From Neocallimastix lanati (nom. inval.) (Eukaryota > Neocallimastigomycota > Neocallimastigomycetes > Neocallimastigales > Neocallimastigaceae), in assembly GCA_016946835.1 (NCBI GenBank), contig JACVTC010000044.1, positions 246,001 through 310,000 on the forward strand: a stretch of 64,000 nucleotides of DNA. The letters run 5' to 3'. This document shows, in pieces, positions 40,301 to 49,827 of this stretch. Below the pieces are notes generated by a model that did not search any database, was not told the origin of the DNA, and was given only the letters and a program-made list of their open reading frames with translations. Both the position numbers and the translations under genes were made by a program. The first letter of the stretch is position 1. The number at the start of each line of letters is the position of its first letter.

Positions 40301-43300
40301 ATGCATGTAAAAGCGGAAATAAAGATTTAGTAGAATATTTAGTAGAACATGGAACAAATATAAATAAAGAAAATAAATATGGTGAAACACCATTATTAAA
40401 AGCATGTGAAAGTGGAAATAAAGATTTAGTAGAATATTTAGTAGAAAATGGAGCAGATATAAATAAAGAAAATAAAGATGGTGAAACACCATTATTTAAG
40501 TCTTGTAGAAGTGGAAATAAAGATTTAGTAGAATATTTACTAGAACATGGAGCAGATATAAATAAAGAAAATAAATATGGTGAAACACTATTATTAAAAG
40601 CATGTGAAAGTGGAAATAAAGATTTAGTAGAATATTTAGTAGAACATGGAGCAGATATAAATAAAGAAAATAAATATGGTGAAACACCATTATTTAAGAT
40701 GTTTGAAAGTGGAAATGAAGATTTAGTAAAATATTTAGTAGAACATGGAGCAAATATAAATAAAGAAAATAAATATGGTGAAACACCATTATTTAATGCA
40801 TGTAAAAGCGGAAATAAAGATTTAGTAGAATATTTAGTAGAACATGGAGCAAATATAAATAAAGAAAATAAATATGGTGAAACACCATTATTAAAAGCAT
40901 GTGAAAGAGGAAATAAAGATTTAGTAGAATATTTAGTAGAAAATGGAGCAGATATAAATAAAGAAAATAAAGATGGTGAAACACCATTATTTAAGTCTTG
41001 TAGAAGTGGAAATAAAGATTTAGTAGAATATTTACTAGAACATGGAGCAGATATAAATAAAGAAAATAAATATGGTGAAACACTATTATTAAAAGAATGT
41101 GAAAGTGGAAATAAAGATTTAGTAGAATATTTAGTAGAACATGGAGCAGACATAAATAAAGAAAATGAATATGGTAAAACACCATTATTTAAGATGTGTG
41201 AAAGTGGAAATAAAGATTTAGTAGAATATTTAGTAGAACATGGAGCAGACATAAATAAAGAAAATAAAGATGGTGAAACACCATTATTTAAGATGTGTGA
41301 AAGTGGAAATAAAGATTTAGTAGAATATTTAGTAGAACATGGAGCAGACATAAATAAAGAAAATAAAGATGGTGAAACACCATTATTTAAGATGTGTGAA
41401 AGTGGAAATAAAGATTTAGTAGAATATTTAGTAGAACATGGAGCAGATATAAATAAAGAAAATAAAGATGGTGAAACACCATTATTAAAAGCATGCTATA
41501 GCAGAAATAAAAACTTAGTAGAATACTTAGTTGAACATGGTGTCAATAAAAATAATTTTATTTTAAAAGTAAATAAAAATGAAAAGTATCCACTTTTAGG
41601 TGCCTCCCCTACAAGTAATATTGAAATGGATAATCTATTAATAGATTATGCCAATATTATTTTAGAATTAAATGAAAAAGATAGAAATGGATATTATCCA
41701 CTTTTAAAAGCCACTAAATATAATAATATTAAAATGGTTCAATTTTTAATGAATTATGTCAGTAAAAAGAATATTATTTTAGATATAAATGAAAAAGATG
41801 AAAAAGGAAATTATCCACTTTTAATCGCCACTGATAATAATAATATTGAAATAGTTAAATTATTATTAGATTATGCTGATAAAAATAATCTTATTTTGGA
41901 AATAAATGAAAAAAATAAAAATGGAAAGCATCCACTTTTGAGTGCCACTCGTACAAATAGTATTGAAATAGTTAAAATATTAATTGAATATGCCAATGAA
42001 AATAAAATTATTTTGAAATTAAACGAAAAAACTTGGTATGAATGTTATCCTCTTTTAAGTGCTACTTCAGTTGAAATGGTTCATTTATTAATAGATTATG
42101 CCAATAAAAATGAAATTATTTTGAAATTAAATGAAAAAAGTAAAAATGGAGAATATTCACTTTTATGTGCCACCGATAGGAATAATAATGAAATTGTCAA
42201 ATTATTAATAGAATATGCCAATAAAAATAAAATTATTTTGGAAATGAATGAAAAATGTTGCTATGGATGGTATCCACTTTTATATGCCACTTGTTATAAT
42301 AATATTGAAATGGTTAAATTATTAATAGATTATGCTAATAAAAATGAAATTATTTTAAATTTGAATGAAAAAAATCAAAATGAAACATACCCGCTTTTAG
42401 AATCCACTTCTGAAGGGAATATTGAAATAATTAAATTACTCATAGATTATGCCAATAAAAATAATATTATTTTAAATTTGAATGAACAAAATGAATATGG
42501 ATGGTATCCACTATTATATGCTACTTCCTATAATAATATTGAAATGGTTCAAATATTAATAGATTATGCAAATAATAATAAAAATAAAATTAATTTAGAA
42601 TTAAATAAGAAAGATAGAAATGGATATTATCCACTTTTGAAAGCTATTAAACATAATAATATTGAAGTGGTTCAATTATTTATAAATTACGCCAATGAAA
42701 ATAATATTATATTGAAATTAAATGAAAAAAATAAAGATGGAGAGTATTCACTTTTATGTGCCACAGATAGGAATAATATTGAAATTGTTAAATTATTAAT
42801 AGAATATGCCAATAAAAATAATATTATTTTAAATTTGAATGAACAAAATGAATATGGATGGTATCCACTATTATATGCTACTTCCTATAATAATATTGAA
42901 ATGGTTCAAATATTAATTGATTATGCAAATAATAATAAAAATAAAATTAATTTAGAATTAAATAAGAAAGATAGAAATGGATATTATCCACTTTTGAAAG
43001 CCATTAAACATAATAATATTGAAATGGTTCAATTATTAATAGATTATACCACTGAAAATAAAAAAAATAAAATTATTTTAGATATAAATGAAAAACAGAA
43101 ATATGGATGGTATCCACTTTTACTGGCCACTCGTAACAGTAATATTGAGATGGTTAAATTATTAATCAGTTATGCCAATGAAAATAATATTATTTTGGAA
43201 TTAAATGGAAAAAATAAAGAAGGAGTTTATCCGCTTTTTGTTGCAACTTTAATGAATAATATTGAGATGGTTAAATTATTAATCAGTTATGCCAATGAAA

Positions 43301-44301
43301 ATGATGTTATTTTGGAATTAAATGGAAAAAATAAAGAAGGAGTTTATCCGTTTTTTGTTGCAACTTTAATGAATAATATTGAGATGGTTAAATTATTAAT
43401 CGGTTATGCCAATGAAAATAATATTATTTTGGAATTAAATGAAAAAAGTAAAGGAGTCTATCCACTTATGAGTGCTACTTGTATGAATAATATTGAAATA
43501 GTTAAATTATTAATTGAATATGCCAATGAAAATAAAATTATTTTGAAATTAAATGAAAAACAAAAATATGGATGGTATCCACTTTTAAGAGCTATTTCTG
43601 AAAAGAATATTGAATTAGTTAAATTATTATTAGGTTATGCCAATGAAAATAATATTATTTTGGAATTAAATAGAAAAAATAATATTGGACATTATCCAAT
43701 TTTGGAAGCCACTAATAATAATGATATTGAAATAGTTCAATTATTAATAGATTATACCAATAAAAATAATATTATTTTGGAATTAAATAAAAAGGATGAA
43801 GATGGTTGGTATCCGCTTTTAAGAGCAATTTCTAAAAGGAATAACGAATTAGTTAAATTATTAATAGATTATGCCAATGAAAATAATATTATTTTGGAAT
43901 TAAATGAAAAAAATAAAAATAGAGAGAATTCACTTTTGAGTGCCATTCGTACAAATAATATTGAAATATTTCAATTATTAATAGGTTATGCCAATCAAAA
44001 TGGTATTATTTTGAATTTGAATGAAAAAGATAAAAATGGAATTAATTCAATATTTTGGACAATAAATCATAATAATCTTGAAATGTTTAAATTATTGGTA
44101 GAGTATTCTATGGAAAAAGGAATAAAATTAATCATCGATGAAAATAATATTAATGCATTAATTTCTAAAAATTATAACTTTGTAAATTTAAAGAATATTT
44201 CAGATATCAGTGATGAATTTATAAAATACATCCATTTAATTAAAAATAAAAATATAATTGACGTAATATTTAGTGAAAATAGTTATATAAAACGAATATA
44301 A
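37306..44301 (+). CDS. giant two-type ankyrin-repeat protein
   Basis: A 2331-residue protein in one frame. The short leader (residues 1-53: KKRNIKSKEYNDNGHTSKML, NNQENNKYITSSKIKE) has KMLK where relatives have KRLK. It joins at NSNFEEL directly to 42 E-type repeats of 33 residues (ETPLFNACKSGNKDLVEYL, VEHGADINKEN) up to about residue 1410, then 22 N-type repeats of about 39 residues (YPLLYATSYNNIEMVQILI), then the C-terminal cap (KLIIDENNINALI, FVNLKNISDISDEFI, FSENSYIKRI). E-type units are nearly identical at DNA level, and units 11-18 recur as 24-31 without visible difference. Such arrays form long superhelical protein-binding surfaces. There is no signal peptide or membrane segment. The flank and start agree with the other family members. 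The partner and pathway are unknown. A nuclear role is possible but the usual basic motif is altered. Confidence 0.93.
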   Translation: MSDPVKKRNIKSKEYNDNGHTSKMLKNETNNQENNKYITSSKIKELIKNSNFEELVEHGADINKENKDGKTPLFKSCRIGNKDLVEYLVEHGADINKENEYGETPLLKACESGNKDLVEYLVENGADINKENKYGKTPLFNACCRGNKDLVEYLVENGADINKENKYGETPLLEACRKRNKNLVEYLLEHGADINKENKYGETLLFNACYSRNKDLVEYLVENGADINKENEYGETPLFIACESENKDLVEYLLEHGADINKENKYGETLLLEACRKRNKNLVEYLLEHGADINKENKYGETLLLKACRKRNKNLVEYLVEHGADINKENEDGETPLFKMCESGNKDLVEYLVEHGADINKENEDGETPLFNACYSRNKDLVEYLLEHGADINKENEDGETPLFNACKSGNKDLVEYLVEHGADINKENSLNITPLFNACESGNKDLVEYLVEHGADINKENKYGETLLFNECKSGNEDLVKYLVEHGADINKKNKDSETPLFNACKSGNKDLVEYLVENGADINKENKDGETPLFNACESGNKDLVEYLVEHGADINKENKYGETPLFNACKSGNKDLVEYLVEHGTNINKENKYGETPLLKACESGNKDLVEYLVENGADINKENKDGETPLFKSCRSGNKDLVKYLVEHGADINKENKDGKTPLFKMCESGNKDLVEYLVEHGTDINKENKDGETPLFKMCESGNKDLVEYLVEHGADINKENKDGETPLFKMCESGNEDLVEYLVENGADINKENEDGKTPLIYACESENKDLVEYLVENGADINKENEYGETPLFIACESENKDLVEYFVENGADINKENEDGETPLFNACKSGNKDLVEYLVEHGADINKENSLNITPLFNACESGNKDLVEYLVEHGADINKENKYGETLLFNECKSGNEDLVKYLVEHGADINKKNKDSETPLFNACKSGNKDLVEYLVENGADINKENKDGETPLFNACESGNKDLVEYLVEHGADINKENKYGETPLFNACKSGNKDLVEYLVEHGTNINKENKYGETPLLKACESGNKDLVEYLVENGADINKENKDGETPLFKSCRSGNKDLVEYLLEHGADINKENKYGETLLLKACESGNKDLVEYLVEHGADINKENKYGETPLFKMFESGNEDLVKYLVEHGANINKENKYGETPLFNACKSGNKDLVEYLVEHGANINKENKYGETPLLKACERGNKDLVEYLVENGADINKENKDGETPLFKSCRSGNKDLVEYLLEHGADINKENKYGETLLLKECESGNKDLVEYLVEHGADINKENEYGKTPLFKMCESGNKDLVEYLVEHGADINKENKDGETPLFKMCESGNKDLVEYLVEHGADINKENKDGETPLFKMCESGNKDLVEYLVEHGADINKENKDGETPLLKACYSRNKNLVEYLVEHGVNKNNFILKVNKNEKYPLLGASPTSNIEMDNLLIDYANIILELNEKDRNGYYPLLKATKYNNIKMVQFLMNYVSKKNIILDINEKDEKGNYPLLIATDNNNIEIVKLLLDYADKNNLILEINEKNKNGKHPLLSATRTNSIEIVKILIEYANENKIILKLNEKTWYECYPLLSATSVEMVHLLIDYANKNEIILKLNEKSKNGEYSLLCATDRNNNEIVKLLIEYANKNKIILEMNEKCCYGWYPLLYATCYNNIEMVKLLIDYANKNEIILNLNEKNQNETYPLLESTSEGNIEIIKLLIDYANKNNIILNLNEQNEYGWYPLLYATSYNNIEMVQILIDYANNNKNKINLELNKKDRNGYYPLLKAIKHNNIEVVQLFINYANENNIILKLNEKNKDGEYSLLCATDRNNIEIVKLLIEYANKNNIILNLNEQNEYGWYPLLYATSYNNIEMVQILIDYANNNKNKINLELNKKDRNGYYPLLKAIKHNNIEMVQLLIDYTTENKKNKIILDINEKQKYGWYPLLLATRNSNIEMVKLLISYANENNIILELNGKNKEGVYPLFVATLMNNIEMVKLLISYANENDVILELNGKNKEGVYPFFVATLMNNIEMVKLLIGYANENNIILELNEKSKGVYPLMSATCMNNIEIVKLLIEYANENKIILKLNEKQKYGWYPLLRAISEKNIELVKLLLGYANENNIILELNRKNNIGHYPILEATNNNDIEIVQLLIDYTNKNNIILELNKKDEDGWYPLLRAISKRNNELVKLLIDYANENNIILELNEKNKNRENSLLSAIRTNNIEIFQLLIGYANQNGIILNLNEKDKNGINSIFWTINHNNLEMFKLLVEYSMEKGIKLIIDENNINALISKNYNFVNLKNISDISDEFIKYIHLIKNKNIIDVIFSENSYIKRI
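38475..40527 (+). repeat. duplicated 0.77-kb blocks within the giant gene, offset 1287 bp
   Basis: The rare unit containing AGTTTAAATATAACACC occurs at 38593 and 39880, exactly 1287 bp (13 x 99) apart. Around it about 38475-39240 and 39762-40527 read the same, silent positions included. This is a very recent unequal exchange, gene conversion or replication slip that added whole repeats. Confidence 0.88.
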
Positions 44302-44820
44302 AAACTGTAATTATTAATAAAAAAAATTATTAATAACGTGAAACAAAAATATAAATTATAAAAATAACATTTGATAAAATTAAACGTGATGTAAAATTAC
44401 ATGAAAAAAAAAATTATATCAAATCGTTATTTTATTTGTTAATTATTTTTTAATTTTAAAAAAGAAGTACAATTCATAATTATTTTCTCTAAAAGATTAT
44501 AATTAATTATTTTAAAATATTTCATAAATTTATTGTATTTTTATTATGATATTTTGTTAGTATATTTTATTTAATTTTTATATACTCTTTATACTAAAAT
44601 GTTTTAAATAGTTAAAAATTAAAAATCATAAGAATACTTTTATATATTAATTTAGAATGAATTAAATATATAAAAAAAAAAATATGGGACTTTTCTATAT
44701 AGCTGTTGCTTCTTGCCAATTTAATTTACTTTAATACCAGCCTTTAATAAAATATATTATTAAAAAAAAAAAAAAAAAAAAAATTAAATAATAAAAAAGA
44801 AAGTTAATATATTTAATTGA
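44302..44820. other. downstream region of the giant gene, no gene seen
   Basis: A/T-rich. A slightly G+C-richer patch at 44683-44750 (GGGACTTTTCTATATAGCTG and on) shows no frame. A poly-A run lies near 44763-44781. Confidence 0.5.
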
Positions 44821-45098
44821 TTTAATAATAATGAAAAAGATAATAATGATAACTTATTATCATTTGAATATATAAAAAAAAAGTAATATTGAAGAAGTGA
44901 AAAAATAAATTATAAAGGAAGGAATAATTAATGAAACAAATAAAGATTAAGATATAACATTAATTATTACCTGTAAAAATGATACTATGAAATTAGTAAA
45001 AATTTTACTAATAAGTCCTAAAGAAAGAAACTGATATCAATAAAGAAAATCAAATTATGGTTTAAAATCTATTATTGGAAGCATGCTATATTTTTTTG
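44820..45098 (+). pseudogene. ankyrin-type relic upstream of a protease relic
   Basis: NEKDNNDNLLSFEYIKK, SNIEEVKK, then DITLIITCKNDTMKLVKILL and LLEACYIF can be followed across stops and shifts. It ends at a 54-base poly-A run (45099-45152), after which a protease relic begins. The order and orientation repeat the live pair at 14866-19150. Confidence 0.6.
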
Positions 45099-45153
<55 letters not shown>

Positions 45154-45159
45154 ATTACA

Positions 45160-45915
45160 TAATGAATAATCACTTAAATGGGAAAAAAATTTTTTTTATT
45201 AGTTGTTAAGGGTAATAATGAAGAGTAGGCTATAGAAATTAAAATTGAAAATGAATATATTGTACTTACATCGAGATTCATTGATGTTAACATTTATTGA
45301 ATTAAATAAAAAAAAATTTTTTTTACTAATAAAATAAAAGCAATAATTTTTTCTTCCTAATAAAAAAACTGAGATTAATGAATTATTATTTTTATTTTTT
45401 TTTGTTTATTTTCAAATAAATAATTTTTTTATATTTCAATGAAAATATAAAGTCACTATGTAGTTTTTATTTATTATTATGATATAATATATAAATTATG
45501 GAACATATGAATCACCTTTAGTGATTAAAAATTCAAAGATAATTTGAATTTATAAAGCAAGAAGATTTATGACTAATAATGATACTATAGAATTGAAATT
45601 AAAGTTACTTATTGATGAATTGAAAAGAGAAAAAGAAATAAGAAGATATGAATTAAAGGTATAAACAGAATTACTCTTTTATTGTAATTTTTTCAAAAGA
45701 TTTATAATTTTATAGAATAAATTATGAATGGTATATTACAATATTATCAGAAGAAAATTAAATTTAAATATATATTTTAAAATTACCTGAAACAATTAGA
45801 TTGGTCATCAATTATTTTCAAATAATAAAAAATTAAGAGAAAATATTAAATTCAAAAAATATTGCTGGAAGAGGAATATTTTAATTACAAGATTAAAATT
45901 AACATATTTATAAAA
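45160..45915 (+). pseudogene. trypsin-fold protein, dead copy
   Basis: Recognisable in order: MNNHLNG (equivalent to the histidine motif), AIEIKIENEYIVLTS, an IDV-FIELNK piece, NYGTYESPLV in place of the usual GxSGSP motif, YKARRFMTNN, LKLLIDELKREKEIRRYEL, and the 3' end GNNLEW-type text matching TATGAATGGTATATTACA and TTGGTCATCA. There are many stops. The sequence at the nucleophile position is neither serine nor conserved. The 5' quarter is missing or replaced by the poly-A run. Confidence 0.75.
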
Positions 45916-46158
45916 TAGTACAGTACTTTAAAGCAACTTATAAATAATTTAAATTAATATTGTTTATATCCAAATAATAAAAAAAAATTCAAAAAATAAT
46001 TAAATGAAACAACAAAGAAATAATAATAATAATAATAATTAAAAACTAAATAATTAATTACTTATAATTTTCATAAATTATTATAATAAATAATATTTCG
46101 TTTCAATAAAATAAAACCACAAAAAAAAATACCCCAATATTGTATAATAAAATTAAAG

Positions 46159-46193
<35 letters not shown>

Positions 46194-46260
46194 AAAATTT
46201 TTATATTTTTAATAATTATTACAGATATATATATAAATATATATATTTTTTTTTCATTTA
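45916..46260. other. AT-rich spacer
   Basis: An (AAT)n stretch near 46020-46040 and a poly-A run near 46165-46190. No gene seen. Confidence 0.5.
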
Positions 46261-46264
46261 TTTA

Positions 46265-46560
46265 TTTACGTTGTGTACCGTACTTTGTTTCAGCCATCCT
46301 CTCCTCTCTCAGGGGTAGTAGGAATATTGAGGTAGTCATAACTATTTCAGTAAAGCTTTTCGCAATAGGCAGGAAAATGTCCCTTACTTTGGAGACAACC
46401 GACCTTAAACTAAGTTTTCAGTAATGACGCTCTTACATGCATGCCTGCCTACCTGCCTATTATTACTGAGAAAAAAAAAATTTTTTTTTATAATAATAGC
46501 TTTTTCTCGGATATTGGAGTGCTTCTCTCCCTTTTGGTCCTAGTCCATATTATATAAAAT
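46265..46560. other. G+C-richer island of unknown nature
   Basis: Composition rises between about 46265 and 46550. The minus strand carries an open stretch (46270-46425) reading VVSKVRDIFLPIAKSFTEIV then MTTSIFLLPLREERMAETKY and ending soon after at a stop. The plus strand is also partly open. CATGCATGCCTGCCTACCTGCC lies at 46436-46457, and an inverted CTATTATTA ... TAATAATAG pair surrounds an A/T run near 46457-46500. It may be a captured exon, an LTR or an RNA gene. I cannot decide. Confidence 0.35.
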
Positions 46561-46591
46561 TAATTGAAAATATTTTTTTTTAAATAAATAA

Positions 46592-46632
<41 letters not shown>

Positions 46633-46905
46633 AAATTATTTTAAATTGATGATGAAGATGATGATGATTCATTAGTATTTTTTTTTTTTTTTGTTTAAAA
46701 AAATTTTTATTTTTTCAAACTTTAATTATAATATATTTATATAGGACGAACCCAAAAAAAAAAAATGAAGTGATTTCAATTAGAATCTTCATTATTGGAT
46801 GGATTAATAATATTAAAATTAATATTAAAAAAAAAAAATATATATATATATACGAAATAAATTAAAAAATTACATTAAAGGTATTATCATAATCTAAAAA
46901 AATAA

Positions 46906-46934
<29 letters not shown>

Positions 46935-46936
<2 letters not shown>

Positions 46937-47335
46937 GATTTTGATAAGTAATCCTAATTTTAATTAATCATTTATTTCTATTAAAATTAAATGATAAAGT
47001 TTAAAAAATAATATTTATGTTATTTTTAATAACCCAAATAATCATCAATGAATTACAGTAAATAGATAAATTGAAAGATATAAAAAAAAATGAGAGCAAT
47101 TGAACTCTAAATTTATTATACTTGGACAAAATACCCTCTCTATCACTTATTTTTTATTGAATAATATATTTAGTTATTAATGCCATACTTTTAATAAATT
47201 GCAAGAGAGATATGGTTTCAATTAAAAAAAGATTTGTAGTGGCCTCTTTTCTTTGATGATAATGATGATATAGTCATGTCTTATTTGCCCTCTACTTAAT
47301 TTTATCATTCTCTCTTTTTCAAAAAATAAAAAAAA
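46935..47335 (+). repeat. dispersed noncoding repeat, copy 1
   Basis: Nearly the same 400 bases occur at 58682-59095. Shared blocks in order: AATCCT-ATTTTAATT, AATAATATTTATGTTATTTTT, CCCAAATAATCATCAA, ACCCTCTCTAT-AC against GCCCTCTCTATTAC, TTGCAAGAGAGATA, and a CTCTTTTCTTT-TGATAATGAT block with GCCCTCTACT. No frame is shared by the two copies, so it is not coding. CTCTCTAT and GAGAGATA could pair. Confidence 0.75.
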
Positions 47336-48049
47336 AAAAAAAAAAATTTTAAATAAAAGCTCATGACTGGAATAATCAAAGATGAAATTACCTTTTCTAT
47401 TTATCAAGTAAAATGCGCTACCCTTATTATTAATTGAAATCAAAAAATTTTTTATAGATGTAGTTATTAAATTCATAATTAAAATTTTAAAATTTATTAT
47501 TTTTTTTTATTTGATTTATTATTAATTTTTTTTTTTTTTTTTTTGGTTTTATTTTTTATAATTTTTTATAATACTTCTTTTTATTTCATTTTTTATAAAT
47601 AAAATATTATTGAAGTATATATATGATTTTTTTTTATTCAAAAACTATTTTTCAAAACCTATTTTCATTTTTTTTTTCAGTAGCAATGATATATATGTAT
47701 AATATATATATTTATTATATAAATATTTATTATATGCATTATTATTAATTATTTTCATTTATTTATCTATAAATTAATTATATAGTATAAATATGCTTTT
47801 TTTTTTTTTTTTTTGGTTTTTTTTTTTTAATTCTTTACAATATATAAATTAATAACATTTTATATAATTAATTATTTATTATTTTATATAGAAAAAAAAA
47901 AAAAAAAAAAAAAAAAGAAATCAATATTAATACCTTTAAATAATTTTTCCAAAATACAGAAATTTATGATTATAATATTTATATATTATATAAATTATAT
48001 ATAATAAATAGGATTATGAACATTATGAACAATTAAAAAATTTCTTCCA

Positions 48050-48089
<40 letters not shown>

Positions 48090-48250
48090 AACTCTTTAAA
48101 AAAATTAAAAAAATTAAATCTTAACTCTAAAATATATATAAAAAAAAAAAAAAAATTAAAAAAAGTAAATCATAAGAGTAATAATATGATAATTTTGTGC
48201 TTCTCTTAAAAATCTTTTCCTCCCAAATAAAAAAAAAATTTTAATTATAT
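47335..48250. other. AT-rich region, no gene seen
   Basis: Short minus-strand frame at 47390-47476 (INNKGSAFYLINRKGNF) looks protein-like but is isolated and not found in the other copy of the adjoining repeat. Several poly-T runs and long poly-A runs at about 47890-47917 and 48051-48088. Confidence 0.45.
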
Positions 48251-48252
48251 TC

Positions 48253-48535
48253 TATGAATCTAGTGGCATTTCGCAATCGTTCATTTCGTAATGTGGCGTG
48301 TTTTCGTATGTGGCTTGATTTTTAATAATAATTAAATAATAATTAAATAAATAATAAATATTCTTTTTTATATATATAATTTATTAATATTCAATTGTAA
48401 AAATAATTTTTTATAATTCTTTTTTAATAAAATATATAATTATTTCTTTTAAAATAATAATTATTTATATATTTATTTATAATATCTTAAAAATGTATGG
48501 CTTTATTTGAAATACATTATCCCCATATTCTAATT
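48253..48535 (+). repeat. possible TIR-element fragment, pair of 13870-14170
   Basis: The GC-containing box GTGGCATTTCGCAATCGTTC with ATTTCGTAATGTGGCG at 48255-48292 is followed by AT-rich sequence matching 13885-14100. The CATTTCG motif resembles the ends of the elements at 48578 and 49828, so it may be an older branch of the same family. Confidence 0.45.
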
Positions 48536-48538
48536 TAT

Positions 48539-48567
48539 TAACCTAACCCTAATTCTAACCCTACCAA
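48539..48567 (+). repeat. short interstitial telomere-like repeats
   Basis: AACCTAACCCTAATTC then TAACCCTACC: three to four imperfect CCCTAA units, the C-rich strand of the TTAGGG telomere repeat common in fungi. It sits 3 bases before the target duplication of the adjoining element. Rare G+C content in this region makes it stand out, but the match is short. Confidence 0.45.
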
Positions 48568-48577
48568 CCAAATAAAA

Positions 48578-49804
48578 GGGTGTGGGGCATTTCGCCAAAT
48601 TGCATTTCGCTAAGTTGCTTTTCGCCAAATTGAGAATTATTAAATAAATAAATAAATAAATAAAATTAAATATTTTTAATATTGATGTATTTATAATTAT
48701 GAAGTAAATATTTAAATATTAAAAAAATTTTTTTCATATATAAATAGCTTTACAAATATCTGTTTAAATAAATAATAAATTGATAAATAATAAATAAAAA
48801 AAAAAATAATAATAAAATAAACAATATAGTAATATAATTAATAAAAAAAATAATAATATAAACACTATTGCTATATATATATCTTTATAATTAAATTTAT
48901 TTTTATAATTAAATATTTTAAATAATTATTTTATTACTATTTTACAAAATATTAAAATATATCTTTATAATTAAATATTATAAATTATTATTTTATTACT
49001 ATTTCGTAAAATAGTAAATATATAATAATAATTTTTTTAATAGTAAAAATTATTTTAAAAAGAGAATAAATGAATAAATACAATAATTATTAAAGTATTT
49101 TTAATCTTTATTAGATTAGGTTAGCTTAAAAACATTAAAATATATTTTTATGATAAAATATTATTATTTTAAAAATATATTTTTATAATTAAAGTATTGC
49201 TATAATATTATTTTTTTACAAAATATTAAAATATATCTTTATAATTAAATTTATTTTTATAATTAAATATTTTAAATAATTATTTTATTACTATTTTACA
49301 AAATATTAAAATATATCTTTATAATTAAATATTATAAATTATTATTTTATTACTATTTTACGAAATATTAAAATATATAATAATAATTTTTTTAATAGTA
49401 AAAATTATTTTAAAAAGAGAATGAATGAATAAATACAATAATTATTAAAGTATTTTTAATCTTTATTAGATTAGGTTAGCTTAAAAACATTAAAATATAT
49501 TTTTATGATAAAATATTATTATTTTAAAAATATATTTTTATAATTAAAGTATTGCTATAATATTATTTTTTTACAAAATATTAAAATATATCTTTATAAT
49601 TAAATTTATTTTTATAATTAAATATTATTAATAATTATTTTATTTTAAAAAATATCTATAATTAATTATAAAATATAATAAAAACAAGTTTAAAAAAATT
49701 ATTTTGAATTTTTATTTATTTATTCATTCATTTACTTATATCAATAAGCCATTTGTCGAAATGCAACTTGGGGAAATGCAATCTGGGGAAATGCAACTCT
49801 CCCC
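48578..49804. mobile_element. 1.2-kb non-autonomous TIR element with 8-bp target duplication
   Basis: Left end GGGTGTGGGGCATTTCGCC and on (48578-48633) and right end (49750-49804) are inverted copies, each made of three tandem units of the type TTGCATTTCGCCAA. AAATAAAA flanks both ends (48570-48577 and 49805-49812). An 8-bp duplication is the hallmark of hAT-like transposition. The interior has no transposase: it is AT-rich and carries a 355-bp tandem duplication (TTAGATTAGGTTAGCTT at 49111 and 49466). Confidence 0.85.
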
Positions 49805-49827
49805 AAATAAAAATTTTTATTTATAAA

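Noticed and set aside
38427..41351. Long open frames on the minus strand across the giant gene (347 and 581 codons, rich in STKYSTKSLFPL-type text)
   Set aside because: They are the exact antisense of the 99-bp ankyrin repeat. Once one repeat unit lacks a stop in that frame, the whole array does. There is no start context, and the plus-strand repeat explains the conservation.
47222..47476. 84-codon minus-strand frame beside the dispersed repeat
   Set aside because: Half of it lies in a noncoding repeat whose other copy is not open, and the rest is short and low in complexity.
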